NCBI GenBank assembly: GCA_905221605.1
Contig: CAJNDS010002290.1
Coordinates: 17,501-72,500, forward strand
DNA length: 55,000 nt
DNA from: Symbiodinium natans
Lineage: Eukaryota > Sar > Dinophyceae > Suessiales > Symbiodiniaceae
Direction: 5' to 3'
The notes beneath the pieces were generated by a model. The model was not told the origin of the DNA, made no database searches, and saw only the letters and a program-made list of their open reading frames with translations. A program made the position numbers and the translations under genes. Below, piece after piece: positions 10,395 through 20,436 of the stretch. Position 1 is the stretch's first letter; every line of letters begins with the position of its first letter.

Positions 10395-10445
10395 GTTACG
10401 GTTTGGGGTTTGGGGTTTGGGGTTTGGGGTTTAGGGTTTAGGGTA
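10395..10445 (+). repeat. TTTGGGG/TTTAGGG block
   Basis: Four TTTGGGG units followed by TTTAGGG. The stretch 10121-10394 holds a 72-codon frame (10151-10369) with no recognisable features. Confidence 0.88.
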
Positions 10446-10659
10446 CCATCCAAGCCGGAGACGGCAGGCCCCAAAAAAGCTTAGATGCCAGAAGAGGTGG
10501 ATGCTTTGATCCCGGTCTCGCCCTGCCATTGTGGCCCCGAGGAGACGACGGAGGGCAGGTCTTTGTGTACAGGGGCTCAGGATTTTGGTTTAGGGGGGCC
10601 CCCCCTGGCCCCCAGTAAGCCCTGTAAACACTGAACCTCTTGTAGGGTTTAGCGCTTAT

Positions 10660-10701
10660 TTCGATTTAAGGTTTAGGGTTCACGGTTTAGGGTTTAGTGG
10701 G
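10660..10701 (+). repeat. Short diverged TTTAGGG block
   Basis: Few units. Unique sequence 10446-10659 and 10702-10898 around it shows no supportable gene. Confidence 0.75.
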
Positions 10702-10898
10702 GCTCAGCTTGGAGGTTCCTGATCCGTGTAAGGGTTGAGAACCCACCCTCAAAACCGTATAGAAGCCCTTAAGAACCTTAAAGCCTGAACCCTTGACGCC
10801 GAAGTCCTCGGAAGCCTTGAGGTAGGAGTGCGCAGATGAGTGCGTGCGGGAGCCACATGTCTGTGCTACCCGGAAAGCGTAAGCCCCTAACACCCTAG

Positions 10899-11030
10899 CA
10901 CCCGGAAGATGTATCTGACGCGGAGCGTACGCGTGAGGATCTGTCCCGGTGCATCTGGCGCTTGGGCCAAATGCCGGCGGAGGACGCGGTGCAGCTGATC
11001 CGTCATGTGATGAACCTGTGCCCGGGCTCT
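10899..11030 (+). CDS. Exon of unknown helical protein
   Basis: Follows an ACCCTAG acceptor. It reads HPEDVSDAERTREDLSRCIW and then GQMPAEDAVQLIRHVMNLC in one open frame. The 3' end was not fixed. Here the polarity is reversed: TTTAGGG lies upstream and CCCTAAA downstream. Confidence 0.4.
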
Positions 11031-11080
11031 AAACCTCATCCATCGTATTTGGTTTACCTTGTCGGATCTTCCAGCAGTTA

Positions 11081-11245
11081 CCCTAAACCCTAAACCCTAA
11101 ACCCTAAACCCTAAACCCTAAACCCTAAACCCTAAACCCTAAACCCTAAACCCTAAACCCTAAACCCTAAACCGTAAACCCTAAACCCTAAACCCTAAAC
11201 CCTAAACCCTACAAACCCTAAACCCCTAACCCCTAACCCAAAACT
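11081..11245 (+). repeat. CCCTAAA block
   Basis: About 22 units with one CCGTAAA variant. Confidence 0.95.
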
Positions 11246-11433
11246 CCTGGTACACCCGAGGTTCGCCCAACATCGACCGGAAGATTCGAACTCGGGTGTG
11301 GAGATCTAAGCCGAGGTGCGCTGGAGGAGCTTGTGGAGAGGCAAAGGCTGCGCTGATTGTTGCTTCAGTCGCAGTCCGGGCTCAAGCGCGGGGGCACGCT
11401 AGGCAGAGTGGTCTTGAAGTCTGGAAGTCAGCT

Positions 11434-13600
11434 ATGATGGCACTGCATTTGGCCCTCTTTTGGGGGATCACCTGGGCTGGTGCAAAGACACAGCCCTGCT
11501 CCAGCTGTGTGCAGGAGACACCCGATGAGTCAGCTCTTCTGCAGTCCAAAGCCAAGATCACCAACAGGGTCGGTGATTCAACCTCTTATGAGTTGAAGGT
11601 TGGTGTCGATGCCAAGGCCTTGCCACCAAACACCCAGTACCCCATCGTGGGCGGAGATCCCAAAACCTCGGCGCCGATTCCCGAGATCACCAACATGCCT
11701 CCCAAGGACACCATCGCGGGCGGCGATCCCAAAACCTACCCCATCGTGGGCGGAGATCCCAAAACCTGGGCGCCGATTCCCGAGATCACCAACATGCCTC
11801 CCAAGGACACCATCGCGGGCGGCGATCCCAAAACCTACCCCATCGTGGGCGGGGATCCCAAAACCTGGGCGCCGATTCCCGAGATCACCAACATGCCTCC
11901 CAAGGACACCATCGCGGGCGGCGATCCCAAAACCTACCCCATCGTGGGCGGGGATCCCAAAACCTGGGCGCCGATTCCCGAGATCACCAACATGCCTCCC
12001 AAGGACACCATCGCGGGCGGCGATCCCAAAACCTACCCCATCGTGGGCGGGGATCCCAAAACCTGGGCGCCGATTCCCGAGATCACCAACATGCCTCCCA
12101 AGGACACCATCGCGGGCAGCGATCCCAAAACCTACCCCATCGTGGGCGGGGATCCCAAAACCTGGGCGCCGATTCCCGAGATCACCAACATGCCTCCCAA
12201 GGACACCATCGCGGGCGGCGATCCCAAAACCTACCCCATCGTGGGCGGAGATCCCAAAACCTGGGCGCCGATTCCCGAGATCACCAACATGCCTCCCAAG
12301 GACACCATCGCGGGCGGCGATCCCAAAACCTACCCCATCGTGGGCGGAGATCCCAAAACCTGGGCGCCGATTCCCGAGATCACCAACATGCCTCCCAAGG
12401 ACACCGGCGATCCCAAAACCTACCCCATCGTGGGCGGGGATCCCAAAACCTGGGCGCCGATTCCCGAGATCACCAACATGCCTCCCAAGGACACCATCGC
12501 GGGCAGCGATCCCAAAACCTACCCCATCGTGGGCGGGGATCCCAAAACCTGGGCGCCGATTCCCGAGATCACCAACATGCCTCCCAAGGACACCATCGCG
12601 GGCGGCGATCCCAAAACCTACCCCATCGTGGGCGGAGATCCCAAAACCTGGGCGCCGATTCCCGAGATCACCAACATGCCTCCCAAGGACACCATCGCGG
12701 GCGGCGATCCCAAAACCTACCCCATCGTGGGCGGGGATCCCAAAACCTGGGCGCCGATTCCCGAGGTCACCAACATGCCTCCCAAGGACACCGTCGCGGG
12801 CGGCGATCCCAAAACCTACCCCATCGTGGGCGGGGATCCCAAAACCTGGGCGCCGATTCCCGAGATCACCAACATGCCTCCCAAGGACACCATCGCGGGC
12901 AGCGATCCCAAAACCTACCCCATCGTGGGCGGGGATCCCAAAACCTGGGCGCCGATTCCCGAGATCACCAACATGCCTCCCAAGGACACCATCGCGGGCG
13001 GCGATCCCAAACCTACCCCATCGTGGGCGGAGATCCCAAAACCTGGGCGCCGATTCCCGAGATCACCAACATGCCTCCCAAGGACACCATCGCGGGCGGC
13101 GATCCCAAAACCTACCCCATCGTGGGCGGGATCCCAAAACCTGGGCGCCGATTCCCGAGATCACCAACATGCCTCCCAAGGACACCGCGGGCGGCGATCC
13201 CAAAACCTACCCCATCGTGGGCGGAGATCCCAAAACCTGGGCGCCGATTCCCGAGATCACCAACATGCCTCCCAAGGACACCATCGCGGGCGGCGATCCC
13301 AAAACCTACCCCATCGTGGGCGGGGATCCCAAAACCTGGGCGCCGATTCCCGAGGTCACCAACATGCCTCCCAAGGACACCATCGCGGGCGGCGGTCCCA
13401 AAACCTACCCCATCGTGGGCGGGGATCCCAAAACCTGGGCGCCGATTCCCGAGATCACCAACATGCCTCCCAAGGACACCATCGCGGGCGGCGATCCCAA
13501 AACCTACCCCGTCGTGGGCGGGGATCCCAAAACCTGGGCGCCGATTCCCGAGGTCACCAATGTGGGCGGTGAGCCCAACTCCTTGCCTCCAACATCTTAG
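11434..13600 (+). CDS. Secreted protein of about twenty 33-residue repeats, with two 1-base deletions
   Basis: The start at 11434 was chosen because MMALHLALFWGITWAGAKTQ is a convincing signal peptide; the frame is open further upstream to 11296. A cysteine pair (SSC) and a charged linker follow, then tandem copies of a 33-residue unit made of two related halves, GDPKTYPIVG and GDPKTWAPIPEITNMPPKDT. The intended frame is interrupted twice. Near 13008 one A is missing from the CCCAAAACC run, and near 13126 one G is missing from GGCGGGGATCCC. After the two losses the unit continues in another frame and ends GGEPNSLPPTS with a stop at 13600. One unit near 12400 lacks nine bases and one near 13183 lacks three, both in frame. 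As it stands the first frame stops at 13572. Function unknown; low-complexity, export-directed, perhaps cell wall or mucilage. Assembly error in a repeat array is possible. Confidence 0.7.
11638..13575 (+). repeat. 99-bp tandem repeat array, about 20 units
   Basis: The unit ATCACCAACATGCCTCCCAA and its surroundings recur every 99 bp with very few changes (GGA/GGG, GGC/AGC, ATC/GTC). No stop codon occurs in any of the three + frames of the unit. Confidence 0.95.
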
Positions 13601-13892
13601 AGAGTCTGGTTTTGTTGTGTTTGTGCGCATTATCACGCGGACTAGATCCCGGCGCATTGCCTGTGAGCATTGGAAGTGATGTGCCGAATTCGTTTTCAAT
13701 GGCTGAATTCGCAGTGTACGTCTACAAAGTTTGGACCTCGACGGGCATGCAATCTGCTGCCTGTTGCATTGCGAGCAGTGGAGCAGCACAGTGACAGACA
13801 AGCTTCAAGCAAAAGCCTGTTGTCAAAGCGGAATACAAAGCTTTATAGCGTGCAAGGCCTTGTTCAAACATCTCATATTCGAGTGGCTTGAC

Positions 13893-13945
13893 CCTAAACC
13901 CTAAACCTAAACCCTAAACCCTAAACCCCAAATCCTAAACCCCAG
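13893..13945 (+). repeat. Short CCCTAAA block
   Basis: About seven units downstream of the repeat-protein gene. Confidence 0.9.
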
Positions 13946-14052
13946 CAATAGAGTTCGCAGGTGTGGCACAGAGAGTATAGCGTATCAGGATTCCGATGCA
14001 CTTTCGTTGCTGGCCTCTGCAGAGTTTCCGCAGTTTCCCTATCGCTCCAGTT

Positions 14053-14099
14053 CCCTAAGCCCTAAACCCTAAACCTTAAACCCTAAACCCTAAACCCTG
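14053..14099 (+). repeat. Short CCCTAAA block
   Basis: About six units. Confidence 0.9.
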
Positions 14100-14865
14100 T
14101 AAGGCGCAAGATCAACAACTTCGGGCTCATTGATGCACGCACTTCTGTTGGCACCCCCTGTTATAATGCGGCCCGAGAGAAAACCAGATGCTTCAGAGCA
14201 TTCAAATTTCACAAAGCCACAAAGCCTTAGAATTCATCGTGGCCTCAAGAAAGCTGCATACTGTTGCTGGTTCGCTGTTGAGAAGTGAAATAGAGTTACC
14301 ATAGATGGAAACCACATCATGTACGACAACTATGTACACGTTAATGTATCTCTTTAATGACAACTTGATGAAACTGCCTTCCCAGATCAAGAGCCGTGTG
14401 CCTTGGAAACGACACGAGGTTTTGGCGCAACCTGCGCATCTGTGAGTGCGATCCAGCGTACGATGGAGACCCATGTGCTGCGCCTGTGCAAAGAACACAG
14501 GCGAGGCTGGTGGGCTAGGGCACCGCAATCACAAAGCATCGGAGCGCCTGCATTGACGAATGATTGCTGCAGAGTACTAAACGAGTGCTCGATGATTTCA
14601 AAATTTTTTCGGATCCCTCACAGCCTGACAAGTGTCCATGCGCTCGATGGCAACATGATCCCTTGCGTACTGAAGAGCTGTTTGCATGTCGTGATGTTGG
14701 ACGTGGTTTGCAAATCAGCCCGATGAAAGTAGAATCAGGGCAGAAGGCTTGCAGGGCTCTACGTGTTTGCAAGGCTTTCTGTTGCAGACGGTTCGGAAGT
14801 TCTCATCCTTCCCGCAGGGTTTTCACGAGCCACCAGAACTTTGGGTAACAACCTGTTCGGAAATC
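14100..14865. other. Upstream region of the ankyrin gene, no gene called
   Basis: Short open frames only. I see no bacterial-type or TATA-type promoter signal I would defend. Confidence 0.3.
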
Positions 14866-15291
14866 ATGGCCGTGCGGCTGCTTGTTCTCCTCCCGCTCGC
14901 GGTCGCGGCCAGGGAATCTGCGAAGGACAGGCTCGATCGCTTTTATGATCGAATGAGCCCGGCGGAGTGCGGGGTGAATGTGGGTTGCCTGGCAAGACAC
15001 GGCGACCTAGCGAAAGTCCAGGCGCTGTTGCCAGGCAACTTATTCCATTGTGACTCTTTGGACGAAGCTGCTGCATTTGCCCACAATGACATCGTTGAGT
15101 ACCTCCTAAAGAATGCCAAAGGTTGCCAGACGGCAGACCCCCTGGAGGAGGCTGCCAGCGATAACCAGGTGCAGACAATGGAAGCCCTTCTTAACTTCAA
15201 CGGTACGACCGACTACCAGAGCTCCTGTGGCTTCACGCCGCTGACGGGCGCTGCCCAGAATGGCCACATGCGGGCCGTGGAGGTCTTATTG
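14866..15291 (+). CDS. Ankyrin-repeat membrane protein, exon 1
   Basis: The ATG at 14866 starts a signal peptide (MAVRLLVLLPLAVAARESA). Ankyrin-like repeats follow: an early degenerate unit around LARHGDLAKVQALLPG, a second around AAAFAHNDIVEYLLKNAKG, a third around AASDNQVQTMEALLNFNG, and a canonical one starting GFTPLTGAAQNGHMRAVEVL. The exon ends TTATTG and the intron starts GAG, a GA donor of the kind reported in dinoflagellates. Joined to exon 2 at 15403, the next repeat (NFTALMWAAKNGH) falls exactly 33 residues after GFTPL, which supports this junction. The exon is 142 codons, phase 0. The predicted protein has four exons and 679 residues and should sit in an exported or plasma membrane. 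Confidence 0.8.
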
Positions 15292-15402
15292 GAGCCCTAG
15301 TAGCAGAGTAGGTAACCTTTAGCCTTTTTGGGGCAATATATTTACCCTTAAAATTGTCCCAAAGGTTAATCTTTAGTTCCCCCAGGTTACTGGACAACTA
15401 AG
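15292..15402 (+). mobile_element. Intron 1: introner-like element with GA donor
   Basis: 111-bp intron bounded by GAG...AAG. The pentamer GGAGC occurs at both exon junctions, like a target duplication. Inside are inverted arms TAACCTTT (15313-15320) and AAAGGTTA, plus a GGGGCAAT/ATTGTCCC pair. The 3' end, GTTACTGGACAACTAAGGAG, resembles a sequence at 42876-42905 (GGTACTCGGCAACTAAGGGG), so this may be a dispersed family. Confidence 0.6.
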
Positions 15403-16374
15403 GAGCGCAAAGCAGCCCCTGAGTTTCAGGACAGGTACAACTTCACCGCGCTCATGTGGGCGGCGAAGAATGGGCACCAGAAGGTATTCCAGTTCTTACT
15501 CCAGCATGGAGCCACATTGAAGAACCCCTGGGCCGTGGATCCTAGGACCAACTTACCCATCTGGGCTCAGATTGAGGACAAGGGCATGCGGGAATGGTGG
15601 GAATCGCGGATGACGGTCTCCCGGCTCCTGCGCAAAGTCTCTATGAGCAGAGAGACCTATTATGCCCTGATCGCCGGAGTGCTGCTGGCGCTTGTTCTGG
15701 TCGTGGTCCAACATTGGCTGGAGGGCGTGCGCATGTGTTCTTCCTACCCGGAGACATCTTCCCTCGGGCCAGGCACACTAACCCTGAAGGAGGAGCATCT
15801 GCAGGAGACTCATGTATGCGGGGAGGGCCTTTGTGAGGACCAGGAGCCCTTCCGTGCAGGTGCTTACCTCCTTGCGGCCAGGGCAGCCATGCCTTCCGTG
15901 AAGGGCTTGGCACTCAGATTGTTGCGAATCGCAGAAGCCTTTGCAAACGTTGTGGCAGTCTTTGGCTATGGCATGGTGCGGGTGGGGTGGGTCTACTGGC
16001 TCCCAGCGGTGGTACTTTCCTTCCTCTTGCCGGCTATGTATCACCTGCCGTTCGCTGTGCTGCTGCGACAGCCGGCTTTGGTGATTGCTGCCCACAGCCC
16101 TGTCACAGCACTTGTCGCACTCGTCCGCATCATGGTCTTGGGAGGGCTTGTGTTGTTTGAAGATGACACCAGCCCTGCTCTAAAGCAGATCAACGCCAGG
16201 TTGAAATCAGACTGGGCTGAGCAGATGTTGCTGGAAGAGAATCCGATTGATGGGCTGCCCCTTCCACATGTGACCATGAGGGACCTGATCCAGAAGAGTG
16301 CACCCCTGGCTGCCTGTTTTGTGGTTGCTTATGTGTTGGCTCTCCTGATCTACCTCGCCACTCAACAGCAGCAG
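15403..16374 (+). CDS. Ankyrin-repeat membrane protein, exon 2
   Basis: 324 codons, phase 0 at both ends. It completes the ankyrin array (NFTALMWAAKNGHQKVFQFL at protein residues about 155-175). Four hydrophobic segments follow, at about 228-248 (ALIAGVLLALVLVVV), 339-364 (WLPAVVLSFLLPAM), 369-394 (TALVALVRIMVLGGLVLF) and 443-461 (ACFVVAYVLALLIYLA). The 3' end was placed at CAGCAGCAG|GCC, a GC donor, because CAG|GC also occurs at the acceptor and the phase matches exon 3. Without splicing the frame would stop at 16449. A regulatory or channel-like multi-pass protein is plausible; family not established. Confidence 0.75.
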
Positions 16375-16482
16375 GCCTTATGGGTGCAACGTAGCGGTAA
16401 GGTTATTGATTTCGATTCGTGGAATCGATTCGTGGAATCCTTTGGGTGAGTTGCGTTTAGTTGGGTTTGCACATGCTTCCAG
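16375..16482 (+). other. Intron 2 of the ankyrin gene (GC-AG)
   Basis: 108 bp between GCC and TTCCAG. Contains a perfect 13-bp tandem duplication, GATTCGTGGAATC, at 16413-16438. Confidence 0.6.
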
Positions 16483-16848
16483 GCAGCCGCAGTAGAAGAC
16501 TTCATCAAGAAAATTGAAGACAAGGTCCCACAGCTCTTAAACTTCCACCCGGAAGAAACGGCTGAAGAAGAAAAAGGCGGTTGGCCTGAAGACGTGAAAC
16601 CTGAAGTGGCCTGCCGATGTAGCATGAGCTGCCTCAACGTGAAAATCTTTCTCTATCTCCTCGACATTGTTCTCGACTTCGTCACCGTTGTCTCACTCCT
16701 GGCTTCGGACAACTTCATCTTTGCCTTCGTTCTGACGGCAATTATCTTCCGAACCTTCTTCCAGGAGCTGTGCTATGGCAGTCCATGCAGCATCTGCGAG
16801 TCCTTTCGCCGAAGCACGGAGAGGGGCATCATGCACAAGGCCCCTTGG
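16483..16848 (+). CDS. Ankyrin-repeat membrane protein, exon 3
   Basis: 122 codons in phase 0, from TTCCAG|GCAGCC to CCTTGG|GTCTTAG. It begins with a charged amphipathic stretch (AAAVEDFIKKIEDKVPQLLN), then a Glu-rich linker, a Cys-rich patch (ACRCSMSC) and two hydrophobic segments (IFLYLLDIVLDFVTVVSLLA and FIFAFVLTAIIF). Confidence 0.75.
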
Positions 16849-16944
16849 GTCTTAGTCGGGATGAGGGAATTAGTTTCTGTATATACCCTTTAAGGGATTG
16901 TAGAGGGTACCTCCTTCCCTCCTTCCCTACGAAGAACCAGCCAG
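16849..16944 (+). mobile_element. Intron 3: introner-like inverted-repeat element
   Basis: This 96-bp intron is itself a member of a repeat family. It starts GTCTTAGTCGGGATGAGGG and ends CCCTACGAAGAACCAGCCAG, which are inverted copies of each other, and has the central palindrome-like ACCCTTTAAGGGATTGT. The same ends and core recur outside this gene at 46268, 48920, 49437 and 49567. Splice sites sit at the tips of the inverted repeats. Confidence 0.75.
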
Positions 16945-17220
16945 AAGGTCTTGCTCAAGGTCTTGAACGAGGAGAAGTCCTTCGAGGGCGTCCTGAGCCT
17001 GGCCCTGACCTCCTACTCCTACTACTTCTGCATCTTGTCGCCTCTTCAGGGTGTAAGTCAGGCGCTGAGCATCGCCCTCAGTGCCTATGGTGTGGGGGAG
17101 ATCGTCTATGAGCAGATCGACCTGAGCCTCATGAAGCTGAGCACGTTGCGCAACATCCAGGAAGACACTGACCCGGAGGAGTCTGAGACCTCCATGTGGG
17201 GACACGAGTCGGAGCAGTGA
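16945..17220 (+). CDS. Ankyrin-repeat membrane protein, exon 4 (terminal)
   Basis: Starts AAGGTCTTG after CCAGCCAG, phase 0, and ends at TGA 17218-17220: 91 codons plus stop. It holds one more hydrophobic segment (PLQGVSQALSIALSAYGVGE), then an acidic tail ending EDTDPEESETSMWGHESEQ. The helix pair FEGVLSLALTSYSYYFC and SPLQGVSQALSIALS loosely recalls XK-related membrane proteins, but I would not assign that family without a profile search. Confidence 0.75.
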   Translation, partial: KVLLKVLNEEKSFEGVLSLALTSYSYYFCILSPLQGVSQALSIALSAYGVGEIVYEQIDLSLMKLSTLRNIQEDTDPEESETSMWGHESEQ

Positions 17221-17224
17221 GCAC

Positions 17225-17291
17225 CACCCTAAACCCTAAACCCTAAACTCTAAACCCGAAACCCGAAACCCGAAACCCGAAACCCGAAATC

Positions 17292-17337
<46 letters not shown>

Positions 17338-17421
17338 ACCCTACCCTCAACCCTCAACCCTCAACCCTAAACCCTCAACCCTCAACCCTCAACCCTAAAC
17401 CCTAAACCCTAAAACCCTAAC
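17225..17421 (+). repeat. CCCTAAA block with homogenised CCCGAAA and CCCTCAA sub-blocks
   Basis: CCCTAAA units give way to five CCCGAAA units, then about fifteen CCCTCAA units, then CCCTAAA again. Follows the ankyrin gene stop within 10 bp. Confidence 0.95.
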
Positions 17422-17789
17422 TCTGGTGCATACCCTGAGAGACAGCTCCAAAGCCGAGCGTGATCAGGGTTGACAGATCTCTTGTTGGGGCCGTTTCTTG
17501 GTCAGGCAAAGTTCCCCGCCCCCAAGCAAAAGCGCTGAGGAAGCCGGGAAGGGACCCCGGTGCCGGATCCCAACTTCGGTTCAGGTATCCTTCCCCCCCC
17601 CCCCCCCCCCCCCGGTCCGATGCCTCCTGCTTTTGCCTGCTGTCCTTGCCACATCTTTGGGGGCTTGAGGATTTTTGGGATGCTTGGGGGGGTGGGGGCG
17701 GGGGGTTTTACGGAAGTGTAAAGGCCACGCCTAGAAGGTAAACTTCAGGGTTCTTCCTTGTCGCCAGTGAAGAGGTCGATCTGTTGGCT
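17422..17789. other. Unique stretch with poly-C run
   Basis: Poly-C of about 20 at 17593-17613. Open frames here are not convincing. Confidence 0.4.
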
Positions 17790-17901
17790 TTTAGGGTTCA
17801 ATTTAGGGTTCAGGGTTCAGGGTTTAGGGTTTAGGGTTTAGGGTTTTGGGTTTCGGGTTTAGGGTTTAGGGTTAGGGTTCGGGTTTAGGGCTTAGGGATT
17901 A
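17790..17901 (+). repeat. TTTAGGG block, diverged
   Basis: TTTAGGG, TTCAGGG and TTCGGGT variants. Confidence 0.88.
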
Positions 17902-18011
17902 TAGGGGTCTGTTCTTCTTTGTACCAGACACTCGCCAGACAGCTACATCGCACGTGCACGCAGGCGATTCTCAGCAGGAATCTTGAACTTTGCACCTCCT
18001 AACCCTATTAA

Positions 18012-18088
18012 GGGTTTAAGGGTTTAGGGTTTAGGGTTTAGGGTTTAGGGTTTAGGGTTTAGGGTTTAGGGTTTAGGGTTTAGGGTTC
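18012..18088 (+). repeat. TTTAGGG block
   Basis: Ten near-perfect units. 18089-18298 between blocks is unique without a gene. Confidence 0.94.
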
Positions 18089-18298
18089 TTTAACTTAATC
18101 GTCTCAACCTTCATCACCTTAATCAGCTTGAGGGCAGTTCTGCAGATGAGGGTCCTGTTTTGGGGTCCCATACTTGGTACGGCCCCAAAAAACCCCAATT
18201 GAGAGAACGACCCTGACAACAATACTAATACACCTCCTAGACTCCTGGACTTTTCAGCGTCTAAGCTCCCAGACCTACAAAGGCGACACAGGCCCCAG

Positions 18299-18357
18299 CG
18301 TTTAGGGTTTAGGGTTTAGGTTTTGGGGTTTTCGGTTTAGGGTTTAGGATTTAGGGT
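18299..18357 (+). repeat. TTTAGGG block, diverged
   Basis: About eight units with variants. Confidence 0.85.
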
Positions 18358-18368
18358 CTCAAGCCCAG

Positions 18369-18445
18369 TCTGCTGCCATGGATGTGGATCGGGCAGAGTA
18401 TCTTCAAAAGTTGCGGGAGCGGGAGGCCATCCGCACATCTAAACT
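18369..18445 (+). CDS. Possible exon, helical charged peptide
   Basis: After AAGCCCAG the frame reads SAAMDVDRAEYLQKLREREA then IRTSKL. An ATG lies at 18378. Ends not fixed. The downstream 18446-19043 has short frames only. Confidence 0.3.
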
Positions 18446-19043
18446 TTGTGCAACCTCTCAGATGGTCACTTCTCTACGAAATATGGCGCCTTTTGGGGTC
18501 CTCATTATGCGGCGGCTCCTCGTATATAGGGTACCCAGAAAGGGACCGTAATTTAGAGAACTGACCAGATGCTAGTGGACTCTCAAACTCGAAAGGGCGC
18601 CTTCTTGTTTTGTTGCCGAGCATCTTAGGGTTCAGGGCAGCCGCTCCATGGACAGAGCCCTGGAAAAGGAGAGTGAGAAACAGGCTCGAATCACCGAAAG
18701 TTCATGCGGACTGCCCCGCTTGCTTCGTGACAAGCAGCCCAAATAGCTTGAAACACGACTGCAGCTTTTTCTTGCGAAAAAAATACATGGATGTTGCAGT
18801 GTCCAGATGGTCATGAACGAGGGCCTCGACAGCTGGTTCTTTACAACTTTTGCATGTTTTGCAGCATGGCGCCGGATGAGAGTTTGCCGTGCCTGAGCAG
18901 GGGGCCTGCTGTGGTCGGGTCGGTTGATCATTGAGAATCCTACAGTCAAGGCTACTACAATGTCAGTTAAGTTAGTGAAGGGCTACCTCATGTATCAATA
19001 TTGCCTGGTGCTCCTGAAGTCCCAAAGCCCCAAAGCCGAACCC

Positions 19044-19206
19044 CCTGAACCCTCCCTAAACCCAAACCCTAAACCCTAAACCCTAAACCCTAAACCCTAA
19101 ACCCTAAACCCTAAACCCTAAACCCTAAACCCTAAACCCTAAACCCTAAACCCCAAACCCCAAACCCCAAACCCTAAACCCTAAACCCTAAACCCTAAAC
19201 CCTAAG
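19044..19206 (+). repeat. CCCTAAA block
   Basis: About 23 units with a run of three CCCCAAA. Confidence 0.95.
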
Positions 19207-19288
19207 CCAGGCAGGCCGGGAGGTCTTCTTGCGGCCTTTGCCACCAGAATCGACCGCACGGACCTGAGCTGGCTCTAGAGCGGAGTGA

Positions 19289-19333
<45 letters not shown>
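19289..19333. repeat. TA microsatellite
   Basis: Tandem TA with a TACATA interruption. The island just upstream (19207-19288) has a short open frame reading GGLLAAFATRIDRTDLSWL. Confidence 0.9.
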
Positions 19334-19335
<2 letters not shown>

Positions 19336-19419
19336 CAATACAATTTCTCAAAATTGCAAATGGCCACGGCTTTTGTTGCCAATGGCCATGGTTGTTTTGC
19401 CAATGGCCATGGGTTTTAG

Positions 19420-19568
19420 CCCCCCCCCCCCCCCCCCCCCCCCTTACCCCCCCCTTTAGCCCCTCCCCGTTTAGAGCCCCCCCCCCCTTTAGCCCCTCCC
19501 CCCCTTTAAGCCCCCCCCTCCTTAGCCCCCCCCCCCCTTTAGCCCCCCCCCCCCCCCCCCCCCCCCCC
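19420..19568. repeat. Poly-C / CCCCTTTAGCC low-complexity tract
   Basis: Runs of 6-24 C separated by TTTAG or TTAG; probably a C-expanded relic of a telomere-like repeat. Length likely unreliable in any assembly. Confidence 0.9.
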
Positions 19569-19722
19569 AAGAAAAAAGCAACCCTACCCGGAAGGGCTGC
19601 GCATGCGCCCAGAACCCCATTTTGGGCTCGAAACCCTAGGTCTGGGGCAGATGAGGGCTTCGACACCCCCCCCCTCTATCCTTTCTCATCTTGAGTGGTT
19701 CGAGGGTGGGGTGACGGAAAAC

Positions 19723-20120
19723 AGAAAACATGAGGTTCACAAGAATCAAGTTTTTTTTGGTCAATGCGTACCAATGTCTAGTTGGTTCTGGCGGTGGGTT
19801 GCGGATTGGCTCGAAGTAGCGAAAAGAGGGAAGCACTCTAATTGCAGTCTGAAGCACACTCATGCAGTTGTACGTGGATGCCACCCGCCTCTTCGTTACG
19901 GACTGTTTCGGGCCTGTCGGGAAAACAAGAAACATCAGGTTAACAAGATTCTTTTTTTTTGGGCTGTTCGTGCCCGAAACATGAGGTTAACAAAATTTGG
20001 TTTTTGTGGCTGTTCGTGCTCGGTACCAGGGCGGGGTGGAGGAAAACAAGAAGCACGAGGTTGGCAAGATTAGTTTTTTTTGGGCTGTTCGGGCCCGAAA
20101 ACAAAAATCAAGAGGTTGTA
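19723..20120. repeat. Four imperfect copies of an AACATGAGGTTAACAAGATT-like unit
   Basis: Related 60-80 bp units recur at about 19723, 19920, 19978 and 20040. Each has GAAAACAAGAAACA-like sequence, GAGGTTAACAA-like sequence, a T run and TGGGCTGTTCGTGCCCG. Open frames through here are not convincing genes. Confidence 0.7.
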
Positions 20121-20141
20121 CGAGGAGGATCCGCCACTTTG

Positions 20142-20305
20142 TTGCTCCTGCGACTGAAAGCTCCCCGGTGACCGTGCCTTCTTTTGGGCTCCTGGACCGC
20201 TCCATGACAGGGTGCCCCGGTCCTGTTAGCTCCTGCGACTCAAAGCTCCCCGGTGCCTGTGCCTCTTTTTGGGCTCCTGGGCCGCTCCACGACAGAGTGA
20301 TGCTG
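20142..20305. repeat. Two copies of an 80-bp unit
   Basis: CTCCTGCGACTGAAAGCTCC... at 20145 and CTCCTGCGACTCAAAGCTCC... at 20230 continue in parallel through TTTTGGGCTCCTGG and CGCTCC.CGACAG. Confidence 0.8.
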
Positions 20306-20436
20306 GGGGACAGGGCTTGCTCATGAAAAATTGGCACAGAATATTTCTTACTGTTTTGGGATTCTCGGGTGGCTGGTTTTTTTTTCAAGAGTCGAAAGAG
20401 CGGCTTTACTAGAGATTGCTCGACTGGGAGCTGCTG

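Noticed and set aside
11638-13575. Regular direct repeats considered as a CRISPR array
   Set aside because: Units are contiguous with no variable spacers and encode a repeat protein.
13112-13801. Minus-strand 229-codon frame opposite the repeat gene
   Set aside because: The 99-bp unit lacks stops on this strand by chance; the plus strand has the signal peptide and the repeat protein logic.
19202-19694. Gly-rich and Pro-rich frames around the poly-C tract
   Set aside because: Encoded by poly-C/poly-G; length of such runs is unreliable.
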